Shown: positions 37,776 to 52,376, numbered from the stretch's first letter. The stretch is DNA of 64,000 nt from Trochalopteron elliotii (GCA_024734555.1 JANPWX010000054.1:4784249-4848248), one strand, 5' to 3'. Numbers and translations: made by a program. Notes: generated by a model not told the origin, from the letters alone.

Positions 37776-39692
37776 CCACTCTCATTTATATTCCTAGTGT
37801 GGCTTTAGATTTTGGTCTACAAAGTTGGGGCAGGAAATTTCAGGTATTATAAAGTTCCCCATGGCATGGGGCTGCAGCCAGTGGGACTGCAAACCTCCTG
37901 CTGGATCTGTGGAATATCAGGAGTAGAACTGAAGGGTCCCATACTGAGCAGCACTTGAAATTACAGCTCACCACTGATGACACCAGCCAGCTCTGTCACA
38001 AGAAAGGATTAATTATTTGTTTGGAACAGATTATGCTGCTTTGTTGAAATCCTCTTCAAGGTGGGGGAATGAGGAGAAGGCCACCCTGTTCTTTGAGTGC
38101 AGTGTGCATAAGCAGATGGGACTATACATATGGATGGAATAATTAAGATTCAATGTGTAAATGCACTACGCATTCTGCCCTCCCTGCAATTAAGAGATTT
38201 TACTTTAGGCTACGGAAGCACACTCCTACAAAACCCAACCCAAAATAACTACAAAGAACTTTCTATATGTTAAGCTAAAAAAACACTTTAAAGAGGAAAG
38301 TGAGGCATGATATGCCATAACTGTTTTTCAGCACAGTAATAGCAGAAACATAAAGGTGTTACTCCAAAACAGGATTTATGAATTAGTTTCACTCATGTTT
38401 ATATATTGATCTGTATGTTTTGGAACACTCTACCTTCAATAAAAACAACCATTTTAAATTTTCTTTTAAGAAGAACTATCTTATGAGAGTAGGAATATTC
38501 AAGGAAACTGAAGTAATAGAAATTAGAGCACCAGCTGGGCTACACCACATTTTCTGGAAGAAAAGCATAATAGTGATCTTTAGTATTTCCAACTATGCTA
38601 ATGACACTGAAGGGTTTGCTGACAAATGTTAAAGAGTGAATTTAACATTTAACCCAAGTGTAGACATTAAAATCATATTCTGAAAACTTTCCTAGAACAA
38701 TACTCTGCACCCTAATTATTCAGTAGCTATTCTAGATGATCTTCAATTTGAATCCCTTTATAATAATGGCTAAACACGTTTTACCTTAACTGAGATTTCC
38801 AATCAATTGTATTAGTTTGCCACTAAATGTGATGTCTTTGAATTACAGATTTGGGATTGATATATTTAATTATGATATTTTTGACCACATATTCCCTCAA
38901 AACCTTTCAAAACCAGGATGAAAACATATTTTTTCATCATCTGTGATAGCATTAAATGACCAATACACATTGTTAAAGGTTCTTAATCCATGATAGAGCC
39001 TCATGCAAAATCTGGGTTTCCTGCAGTCATGAAACCAAATGAGAATAGGCAGAGGACACATTCTTGAAAAGGCAAGTGCACTTTTGCAGAGATTTTTCAA
39101 TCCACTATTGGATCTTTGTAACTGACTGTGGTTTTGGAGAAAAGTATCCTTAAATATGTAGTTTCATAAGCTTAAAATGTATCCAATTCTATTATAGTAG
39201 TTAATAACTTTAAATATTAGTTTTGACAATAACAGGAAAACATCTGCTTTCACTTAGCAACAAATCAACAAATAACACTTGAGAACTGATGCACCACTAG
39301 CTCTGATTCTGGTCAAAAGGAGGGATTCTATGTACCTGTCAAATGCAAATGAGATGTAAGTTTCTGAAGTTCAGTCGTATTCTAAAAGTGTTCCTTCTGC
39401 TCTTAATCAGTCAGAAATTACAACTCTACTTACAGTAAATTACATCAATCATTTTAAGTTAATATACATTAAATGAATGATAGAGCTTTAATCCAAACAA
39501 GATGTCTGAGGTTCTGTTCCTATTTCTCCTGGATAACATACATTTGATTTGACTATGCATTTAAAGTTGAGCTCTCCTCTGTCACATCCTGACAGCCCTT
39601 CACTGATACTCTCTATTCTGAGATTAATAAAAGCTCTAAAGGCTCCTTAACCCCAGAGTGAAGAGGGAAAGATAGAAATGGACTGAGTCAGC

Positions 39693-39735
39693 TGCCACCA
39701 GAAAATTCTTTGATGCCACCAGAAAATTGTTGCCT
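39693..39735 (+). repeat. 21-bp local tandem duplication
   Basis: TGCCACCAGAAAATT occurs at 39,693 and at 39,714, a 21-bp period, with the linking bases slightly diverged. A small slippage duplication. Confidence 0.88.
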
Positions 39736-40959
39736 TGCTAGAACAGCAACCAAAGATTCTCACATGAAGCACTCCAGAAAAGGTAACTGTCTTTGAATGA
39801 CTTCCAAAATCAGATCAGCAATTTCCAATTCTATAGTCTGTTAAAAAGATATTAGCAGCTATATTCTCTGTTGTGGTATATATGATGCATTGTCATATTT
39901 CTAAAAATGCACCTTCATATAGTCAGAGATGTTAAACTCTAATCAAAGGAGAACATACAAAACATGTTTCAAAAGATGATGACTTCAAAATCTGGTATCT
40001 GATCTCTCTCTTTCACAAAACTCAAAACAGTAAACTCATGGCAGTTAGATCTTTTCTCCCTCTCTGGTTCAACAGTTGCATATGTTCAAAGATGGAGAAG
40101 GTGACAATTAGGGCCAGAGTATTTTATGGCCTTGTAATCTGTGCAAACTTATGGGTTGCAGGTGGAGCCAGTTCATACATAGCCAACTGCTTCACTGGGA
40201 AATCTCGGAGATATCTTGCCTGAATTACTGTATATTGTGGAAATTTGGACACTATTTTAGGATGTGAGAGAACCAGAAACCCTCATGAAGCAAATGAAAG
40301 AGTTTGGCCTCATAGCAAATGAAAATATTCCAACCACTAACATATCTAAACTTCATCCTAAAATATACGGTTCTTTTTTTGGAAGGAAAGACTTTCTTCC
40401 CCTGAATATTCTGTTCTATAAGAGGGTTCAGGGCTTTGAGTCAAGTGATATGAGCTCATGAATTCTTTGGGAAAAAGAGCATAATACTAAACTTTTGGAT
40501 TGTGCATTGGCTTATGTAAATGCAGTCATAAGGGTCTAACATTTCTCTGTGTATTTTTAAAAACCTAGAACATACAGCTTTAGCAGGGGCAGCTCTAGTC
40601 TTACAAGTCTCCATTTAGAATCTTGTCTGCCATTATCATTAGTCTGGGCTCTTCTTTTAGAAGACAACCCTTTCCTTCACATATTGTACAAATGCTAATA
40701 AAAATTACTTATTAAAATAGATGCCAAAATGACTGCCTTTAAGAGTTGGCCAAAGTGGCTTAATTAAAGATTTTTTCAAGTGAATAATGCTTTTTAAGCT
40801 GGACAGAAGAGGACCATTATGCAATATCCATTTAACAGGTCCAGGATTCACTCTCTTTTCAGTTGATACACAGAGGAGATCTAAGTTGAAAATCTTTTTC
40901 AAGCAATTAAATTTCAGGTACATAGAAACATTTAGAATGCTTTGTTTTTGCTTTGTCAT

Positions 40960-41230
40960 GGAATGAAAACCGTCCAGAAAGCTCAATGCTGCCACAAAAA
41001 CAAATTGTTTCTGGACTATCTTCTTCAGTTACTAATCAATGCAGTGCTGTAATCAAGATTACTTTGGAAGAGAATGCCAAAACAGCTGAGTCAGCTTTTA
41101 ATGACAATATCATTATATGTGAAGTTGTACCATATACCAAACAATATCTGTTTGTTGTGTGCTGATTGCCTTCAGGAAGTGTGGGAGAAGCGTGTGATTT
41201 AGGAATTATTACAATAGTTAAATATAGAAG
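40960..41230. promoter_or_regulatory. Candidate conserved non-coding element
   Basis: Repeat-free stretch of balanced composition. It includes CTAATCAATGCAG (homeodomain/TALE-like), TGAGTCAGC (an AP-1/MAF-like site near 41,090) and AATGACAATATCATT. Picked by eye as enhancer-like. A 70-codon frame covers much of it but has no family match. Conservation is unknown. Confidence 0.18.
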
Positions 41231-42924
41231 GAATACTTTTCAAAATCTCAAATGGGAGTTGGAGCTAAAATTCCTTTCAAACTCTCACCAGTAAGACTTC
41301 TGGGAATTTTATATATTTTAAAAAAATTCCCAAAGGCGTTCTACTGACTTTGCATTTGCTTATCATATGAAGAGAGGGAAGAAGAAATTAACATTAAGAG
41401 CACAAAGAAACTTATTAAACATGGAAATTTTAAATATGCTGTAGTCCACCTGACAACACTGTACGGGACAGAACCTGTATCACACCAGGCACCTCCAGCT
41501 GGATGCTGCAGTTTGAGTGATACCTTGTGTGTGCAAGGAGGAATAATGTAAACCAAAAACCCCAAGAAATTAAGAAAATAGGGGAAGAAATATGTCAAAT
41601 AAATGGTTCCCAGTGTCCCATGAGATTCATTCATAAAAAGTGTTCCAAACTTTTAACATAATTGAGCATAGAGTCCTTTATGCTTTGGTTGCATACAAAA
41701 TGTGGCTGCAGAAATTCAGCAGGCTTGGTACACCAGCAACAAGACTCAGATACTCAGAAAATGAGGCATTAGAACTAGTGTAAAGTTACCTGCTTCATGG
41801 GAATAGTTTATACAAAAACATTACAAATATGTGGGAGAGCATGATGTGAAAATAAACAATAAATCAGATTTTGAAGGTTAATGTGCCCTTTAAATAAATA
41901 GCAGATTTTGGGTGATCCCTTCTGTCCTGATTTGCACTGGTAGTGGTATCTCACAGTTATGATGATAGATAAGCGTGCTAAGGGAGCAATCATCCATGTA
42001 AATTTGTCTGACATCAACAAGAATCAAGAAGAGGGAGGCAAAGAAAGCTTCTACTTTCAATAGAGAATAAATATGGTGTTAGAGTAGTGCATTTGTCAAT
42101 AGCCAGGCACAAAGAATGTAATATTTAAAAACTCAAAGCACTAAATGCAGCAGTCCTTCATCACACAGAAATCCTGCTGAGGACAATGCAAGTCTTGCTT
42201 GATGAAAGGCTGACAAATCTGTCCCAAGGACATGATAAAACAAACAGTGGTTATTTCTGCTTATTTCATACTGTCACACTTAAACATAAATGGGTGAATT
42301 TCAAGCACAGCAGGAGAACAATAAAAAAAATAGAAAAAACATGGCTTAAGCAAATTGCTAAGCAACATTTCTGTGCCTACAAGTCTTACTTACAAACTTC
42401 TGCTTTACCAACAAATAGAGCAGTACTGGAGAAGAATCCTTAAAAGCCACCAGAACTTAGGTAAGTTCATAAACCCTTAAGTCAGGATATAAGACAACAA
42501 GTTTTATTGGCACCACTGATTCGGGGGCTTCTTTTTAAATAGCTCTCTCCAGTTTGAGTCACTAAGAGAGCTGGAAATTCTGCTGTTTGTAATTTTGTCA
42601 CCCCAGGACAACAAGTAATACAGTATTAATGATGCCAGCAGTACCATAAATATTATTTGTATCAATAATGCAGGTAACAGGCTAGGTATTGTCTCTCTAA
42701 TTCACAATGCAAGTATTACTTGAGAATCTTCAGTTCAGTGTGAAGATGATGACAGCTGCTTTTTACTGATTCTTTAATTCTAAACCAGAAGTATCAAGAT
42801 TTATTTCCTGAAATTAATCTGCTTTTAGAAATACCATGTCATTAAGAGATTTAGGGCTAGTTGTTTTGCTGACTTTGTTTAATGGGGCCAAATCATGAAT
42901 ACTTTTAGGTTTAAGATGAGGAGG

Positions 42925-42956
42925 TTGTGTTTGTTTGTTTTTGTTTGTTTGTCTTT
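42925..42956 (+). repeat. (GTTT)n microsatellite
   Basis: About seven copies of a TTTG unit with one extra T and one extra TG. It is the complementary form of the CAAA repeats elsewhere in the window. Confidence 0.9.
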
Positions 42957-45900
42957 AATAAAAACTCCTTAAAGTAATTATTGAGTTAAGTAATTTGTGT
43001 ACAAATGAAATTTCCAGGTCCATGTATGTGAACACAAATGTACTCATGCAGTGGGTGCAAAGCTGATATTTTTATACCCAAAAGTGTGATGTGGCGTATC
43101 ACATCAGAGATGCTCTTTGTTATATTCAGATCTAATGACAGTAACAAATCCCAATAATTGTGGTGGTATGCTTTGAAATAATTACACATGGATATCAAAA
43201 TAATTCCAAAAAAAGGCCAAAGTTTCTCTACCAGAAAAGCATATTTAATATTATGCAAATCCTACCACTACTGTCTGTCTTTACAGCACATTCCTTGTTC
43301 AAAATCAGGGAAAGCAGGGACTAAGGCCAAGTCAGGATGCATGTGCTCCAAATATGTTCCTCTAGCTAGAAAATAAAAGCTTCTTATGACTAGATTACAT
43401 AATACTCCATCATAAATCCTCATAAACACTTCAGTCACCTTTTCTTCAAATGGCTTTATGCCACTTGCTTGACAATTACTGCTTCTGCTCTTTTGTACAT
43501 TGTGAACAAACCACGAGGTCAAAACTGTCTCTTGAACAGCTACATAAATTACTTTCCACGTGCCAAACGTGGTTATCTGAGTGATCTTGACATTTATAAC
43601 TCAAAAAAATGTTCTTAGGACACTTAGGGATACAAATCTCACCATATTTCCATCCCAGAACCTCTTCATTTTGCTGCTAGCTGGGTTCCAAAGAGAGGTG
43701 AGGAGAATTCAGGCTGGATGTGAGCTCAGCAGATCCTGGAGTGCTTGTTCCTGCTGAGAGCAGGGTCAGCTGTGAGGAGCCAAAGCCTTCTCTTGGTTTC
43801 ACAGTTACCATGAACAGACAAAACACTTGGAAACCTCGTGGGTGAACTTGGTTCCTTTTCTATCATCAGCACCACACCTTTTTGCAAACATCTGCAAATG
43901 TACATCTTACAGTATCTTTCAGTTTAAACTTTGAATAAACTTAGGGTAAGTACAGATGCAACAAAAAGAATTTAGTGTTAATTTCTTCTGACTTCCAATG
44001 TTATACATGTGTTCACCTGGGATAGCAGAATGTATGGATTTTTTATTCTGCAGCAGAAATGCAAATAGACAGTGAATTATGGGACAAGGTTCCAACTATT
44101 CACATGCTAGTTACATTACAAACAAATCCTAATATTTTCCAAAAGGGTGTTTCTCAGTGTGGATACTGTAAACATATTGAAGAAAAAGCATAATTACTGC
44201 AAAATAATTTTAAATATTATTATAAACCTGTAAGTGCTATTTTGAGAAACACTGCTCCCTTTTAGATTAATGGTGCATTTGTATAATATCTGTAAGTCAT
44301 GAATCATATATAATAATGGGAAAGGATTATTTGACCTCTCTGGTATGGATTTCTGCTAAGTCAGCAAGAAATGATTCAGATGTTACATGATGAATGATTG
44401 CTCTATCTACAGCCCCATGTCCTTTCACAGTCCTAAAACACTTCTAAGACAGTTTTTTATTGCTGGTAGGTGTTCGAGCTGTATTTTCCAGGTGGAATCA
44501 TCTTTCATTTGATAGCATTTTTTCTTTTTCAACCCAGTTTGAATGGAGGCAAAAAGCATGCTTTCTGTACAGCATTGTGGTCAGAAAGACAACCATACTT
44601 ACCATGTTTAAAATTCTCTGTAAAATTGTCATGTAGCTTTATATACCTGTCCTGGTATAGTCACCCTAGGAAAATACCTCAATATAGCTTAAACAGACTG
44701 GGAGGATTAGCTAAGTCTGACCTCCAGGGACCAGTTAACTGTTGAAATAAGCAAAATTATATTTTAGCCTCCCCAGGAAAGACCAGCACCATCTGCGGTG
44801 ACTCTTGTTTAAGACACCAAACATGGAACACACCTCATTCTTGGTTTCCCTATATCAGACTGGTAACTTAAATCTAAAATTGTTCAAGTTAAGTACTTGA
44901 AAAACTAAAACAAGATTTTTTTTTTAACATTTACCAACTGTGATATTTTTTCAAAGTGACCAAGTCAAACTTGACATACTTTAAAAGATCATTCTGTATT
45001 GAAAGTTACTGATTGATAACTACTGTGAAGCACTGTTTTAATTTGATAGCATAACATGCTGAAAAATGGTGACTTTCACTTAGGAAAAAAAATAGTTTGA
45101 AGGTTAAGAGCTGTCATCCTTCTTCTACATTGGCTGAAAATGATTATCACATTATTTTTACTCGAAGTGAAAAAAATAACATTGTGAATTCCAAATTACA
45201 AGAATGTTGCATGACATTTTTGTAATAAAAACAGCTTCTCATTTCAGTATGGAATTGTTTCTGCTGGCTAAGCAGTTGGTGTTGGAGAGCAGGCACAGCT
45301 CTTACCTTTTAATTCACCACTATTCATACCTAAAAGATGATCCATGACATCCATAGCACTGACAGGATTTGAACTATGGGAAACTTTAGCCAGTTATATT
45401 GACATTAATCAGCTAAATCTGGCTTTGAACATTCCTTAAAGGAGCACAGTAGGAGTGGAATGAGGGCTGGAATGGGTCTGACCTAAACGGAGGTCACTGC
45501 CTGTGGAGAGTGTTTGTCACTGTCACTGTGATGGTGCTTCCTGTGATTTGCTTTGGAGCAGTTGTTTTCCTCTCTGAAAAAAGATTCCCCATACACAAGG
45601 AATCTTGTACCTTTGGAAAACACCAAATAGGACTTCTCATTCCAGCTTCTGTGCAAAGCAGCTCTGAATTTTATTTACATGCATTACTGCCTGCAGGCAC
45701 CACAGGACCCCAACATTACAGTAATAAGACACACAGAGATATAAAAAGACCATATTCTGTTTATAATCCAACTTAAAAGGAGTTAAAGTGAGATGAAGAA
45801 GAAGAATCAGAATCAGTTTACAAGTTTTTAATACATGGGTGACATGGTTACCTCTAAGGAGTGGTGTGATAATCTGGTACCTGTTATGTAAAAGTAGAGA

Positions 45901-46790
45901 TTTGAATTTATAGGGAGATTTGAATATTAGCTTAAGGAAAAAAACCCAAATGAACAAACAAATTGCCAGACTTTATGCAAATTAAACATATTTCATATAT
46001 TATAATGACTTAGCAAAATGTTCCATGTACCAATCATCTGGTCTTTGGGACTAATGCACAGAGAATTAAAACGGGCAAGTGAAAAACAGCACACAGCTAA
46101 AGGACACCAGTAAACTAGAAAAAATAAATCAGTATTACAATTGCAAAGATAGTTATCTGTTCACTGCACAGAAAAGCTGCTATTTGTCCACTGAGTGTAT
46201 TTTACCTTATAGTTCCTAAGACAGAAGAGAATCATAGAACTTACTGCATTTGTTTCACAATCATACTTCTAATTTGGCATACAAGCAGCTGAAATGTATC
46301 TAAAAATTATTCAATCTGTTTTAACTGCAGGGAAAATCATTCCATCATGCTAAGAACTAACAAGCTACAAAGGAAAAAGATGCACAGTAATGACAGAAAG
46401 TGACCATATTATTCTTTGTAATAATGCTTTGTGCTGAGTGTTCATTTGATTGGACTTCAGCCAAATTGGAAGACATCCTTATATATAAATTTTATGTTTC
46501 CCAGAACGTCTTCAGATAACTCCATATTGATTTAAAGTAGAATAATTTTGATTTTGGCACGCTGAATTAAAAAATTCTGAAAACACTTTTGGTTTCAGAA
46601 GCATGTTCCAATCTTGTCTTTAATTTACCCTCCAGGTACTACACACAACTGAAGCTTGAATGAATTAGGCACTAACTGCCTAGTTACAAATGTTCAAAAC
46701 TGACAATTTTGGTTATGCTTGCACACTCATCCTGCTGTTGGACAACAGGGACTCTGTGTTCCCATCTTGTAAGACCTAAGATTGCCCCTT

Positions 46791-46911
46791 AGAATCACAA
46801 AATCATTTAAGTTGGAAAAGAATTCTAAGATCATCAAGTCCAAAACTTCCAAGTGCACCACTAAACCATGCCCCTATAAGTCTTTTAAATATCTCCAGGG
46901 ATGTTATAAGC
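46791..46911 (-). mobile_element. CR1 LINE 3' fragment, minus orientation
   Basis: AGAATCACAAAATCATTTAAGTTGGAAAAG-like sequence, then AAGATCATCAAGTCCAA, an ACCATG.CCC block and TTTTAAATATCTCCAGGGATG. Together these are the reverse complement of the last 120 bp of a CR1 element. The usual GATTCTATGATTCT tail has decayed to a single degenerate copy. It is old and strongly 5'-truncated. Confidence 0.9.
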
Positions 46912-49900
46912 CAAAATGACATCTGAACATAAATAACTTGACTCTTATAAATAATACCGTCATGTTGACTTGCAGGCTGTAAATTGTATTATTAAGAACA
47001 GGAGAATATTTCCCACTGTGGGCCCACTGACAAGAGAGGTCAGCACAGCAGACAGAGAAGGAACCACTGCTTAGCCATTAAGGAGACTAATGGGGTAGAT
47101 ATAATCTGATGAATGTACAAACAGCTCACATTAATGGCTGCATTTATGTATGCATAAACTACAGTACATGATTCAGACTGAAGAAAACATGCTTAGGAAT
47201 TAAAAATACATTTTGTTGAGAAGAATCTGAAGGCATATGAGAGAGAATATGATGGTAGAAAAAGCAAAATTACTGAGAGATAAAAAATTCTACTGATTAC
47301 TGTGCTTTAAAACATATTTATCTTGATTTATTTAAGGACAGGTTCGGTTGCTGTATCCTTAGATTCATGGTGTGAGAGCTAGAATGACCTGGTTTTATGT
47401 TATGAATATTTGGCTCAGTAAAATTTTCATTATGCTGGTTTGTATGATTTTTAACAGTCTCATCTGGCACAGCCAAGAGATGAATTTGAAGGGAATGATC
47501 ACTTCAGGCTCTCCCACATCAGTTCTGTTCTGTGCATGCTGCTGGAGCTACACTGGTTTGCTTTACTCTCACCTCTGACAACACAGCCAGGCAGACTGAG
47601 GCTTTGTGCTTTCCAAGGTGTGAAAATTGCTCCCAAACTTTTTGGGGCATATGTTATTTTCTGCAGGAAAACATAAAAGGAGGAAAACCACAAATGTTTG
47701 CTTATTCAATGTAAAACTCTGCCCTTGTCTGCTGAATTAGACTCCCATATGTTTTCCTTTCTGAAGTAATTTTTTTATGGCAATAATACCAGAAACAAAA
47801 TAAGAGTTAAAATTAAAAATGCTGTCACTATCCAAATGAATATGAAATTTCATAAATATTATGGCTTGTGCTATAGCACTTCAAAAATACTTTAAACAGA
47901 TGGGCTAGTGAGACTGCCATTCATGTTTTAGCAGTCAAGAGGCATGTTTAAACTGCTGGCTGAAACACAATATAAAGCACACGGAGTGGCAGAAAAGAAA
48001 AAGGCTTGTTTGCTAAGAAATCACAAATTAAAAAAAAAAAGGCCTAACTGGATGACATAATATTTTATATAACTCTAATTTCTTTATAAGAGAGCAGTGA
48101 TCTGAGAAAAAAATACTGCTATACTGTGGAAGTAAAAGAAGCAAAAAAGAAAAGAATCCTGTTTCTCTTAATAAAGTATCACAGTATTTTTCAAACAACT
48201 ATCTGGATGAAAAGCTGAAAGCTGAAGGTTTCATACACTCCTCTACACCAGAAAAGCACAATAACACCCCTAGAAACCAGCTAGGGGAAAAATATTTTCT
48301 TCAAGTGACAGCAGTCTAATGAGATAAAGAATGAGGATAAGAATTTTAATCCATATTTTAATGAAGATAAAGGTGATAGATAAAGGAAGAGGAGAAGGAG
48401 GAATATGTTCTGTATCTTTCCCTATGATTTGAGATAGTCTCTTACGGGAAGGACATTAGTTAACCTGAAGGGTCACACTCCAGAATTTTATTATATAACA
48501 AATTCCCCAAAGTAATCGGCCCTCTATCATCATCTTTTAAGTGCTAAAAATCAATAATTTAAAAATATACCATAGGTCACTTTGATTTTCTAGTGAAGAT
48601 TTCTGTTCATTTATAAGCTCCACAATGATGAAACGCAAAGGTAACCAAATATGAGCAAAAACATTACCTGTGGCCTTGTATCATGATACAGAATTCAGTT
48701 TTACTTTTAACTCCCAAATCTGAAGGAATCCTTTTGCATAGAGCACAGAAGTATCTTAGCACAAGTTATGGAAGGGAACAGAGGAGGCAAAGCTGCCTCT
48801 GAGAAGAAAAAATTACTGTTGGGAACTACTTTCTGCATTTAGAAAAACCAAACATAATGCCAGCTCTTCCATTCCCAGCAGGTGAAAGAGAGAAAGCCAA
48901 GCTTGTATGTAGTTCCTTGAAGCCCTGTAAGAGATAAGGAGCCGTGGAGCTGTAGCCTCACACTCCACCTATCTCCACAAGGGTGTAAACTGAGCTTAGA
49001 TAACGTCTCCCACAGGACTTGGTAATCATTCCTGCTTGGGTCCATTATCTGAGCAGGAAAACACATCTCTTCAGTCTCAATAATGAACAATAGCCTAAAG
49101 TCAGATTCTAATCTTACAGGTTGGCATTCACAAGTGTTAACAGATGATTCTAGGGCACAAGTATATTCATTGGCTATGCAACTCACTTTTTTGTGGAGTC
49201 AAAACAAGTTGAAGTGAATACATCTCTCCCAGCTGCATCTGGGAACACTGTTCAGAGATTGGAGCACTCAGATTCCTTTGCCTTCTTTCCAAATCTGATC
49301 CTTATTCTGTAAGAGGGTGATAAAAGAAATGAAAAGCAGAGAATTTACATCACTTATTAGAAAGTGATCTCTGCTCAGCTTAGTTAATTAAGACAGTCAA
49401 GACCAATTATTCTAGAAACAAAACTAATGCATGGACAATACAAGTGACTTGTCAGTGTGTTAGACATGAGGGGCCACTCAATTTTGCTCACCATCCCTTA
49501 TTTAAGTTACTCCCCTCATTTGCAGGATATTATTTGATCAAGTCTTTGTAGGATCTATTGCTTGCTTTGAGTAAACTAATTTTTGGAATTTTTGCATGCA
49601 TTTTTAAGCAACAGATATGTAAGGGAACTTTACTTGAACTCCAATGCAGCAATGAGGTATTGGATATCCTGTCATTTATTCTCAGACCTGCTGCTCATAC
49701 TGAGCTGTGCTGCCCATATGAACAGGATCAAATGAGGGTATGAGAAAAAAATCTGTGAAAATAGCTGTGAAATAGATGGATCAGAAGTAGGTCTAGGCTT
49801 ATTTTTCATTTTTAACCACGCTTCTTTTGTCACAGATTCAGACACAGGGAATTCTTCCCCTTCTCCCCCAAGCCCACTAAGCTGGGATCTCTACAGGAAT

Positions 49901-50559
49901 CATTAAAGTGCAGCTGTTATTTTTCCCACTAATGGCTATGCTGGACTAGATCAGAAGGAGAAAAGCTCCCTAAAACACTGCTTCAGGAAGAAATTTAAAA
50001 ATAGAAGTTCCAACTCCCAACTGTTATGACTGACAGAGAGCAGAGATGGATGCAGGCAGAGGGGATAGCAGCAGCCATAACTCTAACTTTGCTGCCATTA
50101 ATGTTTATGTTGTGTATGAGGTGGTTTACCAACATGCTGATGGGCTGGAGTAATGTGCAAGCACGCAATTTATTCCCTCATGCAGCTGCTATGGGAGAGC
50201 ACAACCACAAATGGAAGTTTCAGTAGAGACAGTTTCAAAATAGAGAGATTTATCTTGACAAGTAGAGAATTGTGATAAAAAAGTATTATTTGGTGGAATA
50301 ATTAGTGAATGCATTATCCTGTCAACATTTAACTGTGATAATCAACTTAAATAATCAAAGCTGCCCTAGAGTAGTTATTGTTTTACATTAATTTGAGAAT
50401 AATTTATAATTTTACTAACATTTGCATCAATGTAAATGGAACTAATAAGTTAAATCTCAAAGTTATGTGAAACAAGAAACACACACTTGAACACTTGCAT
50501 GCCTTCTCTGCAGGCCATGCATTCTCATACAGGCTGCACTTCAAACCAGCAGGTGACAC

Positions 50560-50905
50560 CAGAATGCTTGGGCTTGCTACCTATGCTGTAGGAGCTATCC
50601 ACGCTCACAATGACCCTGTGATAATGACTTTGCTAATTAGGGACTGCTTGTAGTAATCGTTGGTCCTTCTGTCACCTGAAGTCACTCTGGGAGGTGGCTT
50701 GCTGTGACTGGCTCACTCACCTCCTCGCAGACGTGTTATTAACGTCTCTTTGTGCCCTATCCAGCTCTGTATGCTTCATTAGTCTGTTGCTGCACTCAGG
50801 CATAACTGCTGATTTTTGGATTAGCTGCTTTTGTTTGTTAATCTGCCCTTGACTCATAGACTGAAATGTTTTAGCAGTGGAATTCTGAAGCATTTCAACA
50901 GTTGT
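50560..50905. promoter_or_regulatory. Candidate conserved non-coding element
   Basis: No simple repeats, higher complexity than its surroundings, and several homeodomain-type cores (GCTAATTAGGG near 50,632, GTTATTAACG near 50,736, GGATTAGC near 50,820, GTTAATC near 50,838). It also holds two CpG-containing ACGT-type sites, unusual for the CpG-poor interior (GCAGACGTGTTATTAACGTC near 50,727-50,746). Enhancer function is inference. Confidence 0.25.
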
Positions 50906-51559
50906 TTCTGAAGCACTTAGTGAATGCCTTTAGAAAAACCTGCATGCTTTGCTGAAACCTGGGGATATTTGTAGACTCTCTGTATGTGCACCAAGTAGAA
51001 CATAATGTGTATAAATGCAATGCTTAGACAGAGGCAAATTCAGCCTAAAGTGGTGTTCTCAGGTAATTATGTAGATCTCAAATTGAAAGCAATAGCATGA
51101 GATCTTTTGACTCTTTGCAGAATTGAGAAAAGCTCTGGCTGCAGATATCAGAATTCCCTGCATGGAAAAACCCCACACTAAGTCAGTGATATGTTGGTAC
51201 AAGCTCTTACACTGTTTTCAGCAGCAAATTCTGGCTTGTAGGGGATTCTGCCTTGTTCATCCTTTCACTAGTGGGGCCATACAACAGCCTCAAAGAAATG
51301 AGGAAAATAAAGTTTAGCTACAACTTTATTACAGGAAGATGGGGAAAATAGCATGTAGAGTGGTAAAGACAAGAGCTTGCTACCTACACTGTGATTTTGA
51401 TGCCAGTCAAGCTGATGGGATCTGCATCATTGCTGAGAAGAGAGAGAGACAACAAGAATCCATGTAAGCTTTGAGGCTTGCTGGGGGCCAGGTACATCCA
51501 GCTGTATATTTAATGTGTGTTCTGCACAGCTACTGGGACAGCAGCGTGTAGCTCGACAA

Positions 51560-52140
51560 ATGCAGGCACACAAAGTGGCATGTCCTCAATGACAGATCAG
51601 GCAAATTAAGAAAAACACCAAGGGTTTGACTGGATACCATCCACAGTTTGATTAATTCTGTGTTTTGTGTCAGAATGTCCAAGTGGGAGAGAAAAATATA
51701 CATTTAAATATATTGCTGATGGTTTAATTGCTGAAACTTGCTACTCCATCCCTGCTCAGTTGTAATAATGATCAGGGCATGGAGCATTACTTGAAGAATT
51801 AATGGCCACCTGAGGTTAACAGCCCAAAGCTAAACCTTGAGCCTTCAGCTTTCTCAGATAGTCATTAATCCCCAGGAATTGTCCTGTGACTCCATCATTA
51901 CTTCTAATTTAAAAAGTGTATTTTCTGCTTTTAATTTTCTTTTCACAAAATGAAAGTACTCAATTAGATTTTGTCATTAAATCACATCTGCATTGATTAC
52001 CTAGGAAAGAATAACGAGAGCAAAATTAAATTTGCCTATTTAATCATTGCATCCTGATTAAATATTTGTTATGAACATTTCATTGCAATTACGGTCCCAT
52101 AAAAAATGCATATTAGGCAAAGAATGGTGTACAATTCAAA
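51560..52140. promoter_or_regulatory. Candidate conserved non-coding element
   Basis: About 580 bp without simple repeats. It carries many homeodomain/LIM/POU-type cores: TTGATTAATTC near 51,650, GAATTAATGG near 51,797, GTCATTAATCC near 51,861, CAATTAG near 51,961, TTTAATCATTG near 52,039 and ATAAAAAATGCATATTAG near 52,099. The density is higher than in neighbouring AT-rich sequence with the same base composition, as judged by eye. It resembles the vertebrate developmental enhancers found in gene deserts. There is no direct proof. Confidence 0.28.
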
Positions 52141-52376
52141 GATGTAACATGTCCAGACTCACTGCTTCTATTTACTTCCTTTATTCCTTGCTGAACAATG
52201 CATTACATTTGTGAGAAACTTTGCAAATTCTTTTCAGCATCACAGGACTATTAATACATAACAGTAGCTAGGGAACTACACAGATATTTCAGTGATCTGA
52301 TAGTGAAATCGATTTAAATCACAGTGATGAAGATACTCCTAAAAGAACCACATTATCACATAATTACTTACATTTT

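Larger units (their letters stand above)
33147..46790. other. Gene-free non-coding DNA
   Basis: AT-rich interior DNA with no recognisable coding exon. It contains A-rich simple repeats (34,160-34,240; 37,761-37,775), a (GTTT)n repeat (42,925-42,956), a short duplication at 39,693-39,735 and a possible conserved element at 40,960-41,230. Frames up to 106 codons (45,637-45,957 on the minus strand) show no family motif. Confidence 0.6.

Noticed and set aside
43660..43800. Possible further CR1 fragment (GGCTGGATGTGAGCTCAGCAG)
   Set aside because: GC-richer than the surroundings, but the order of blocks does not follow the CR1 3' end and no tail is present. Similarity is too weak.
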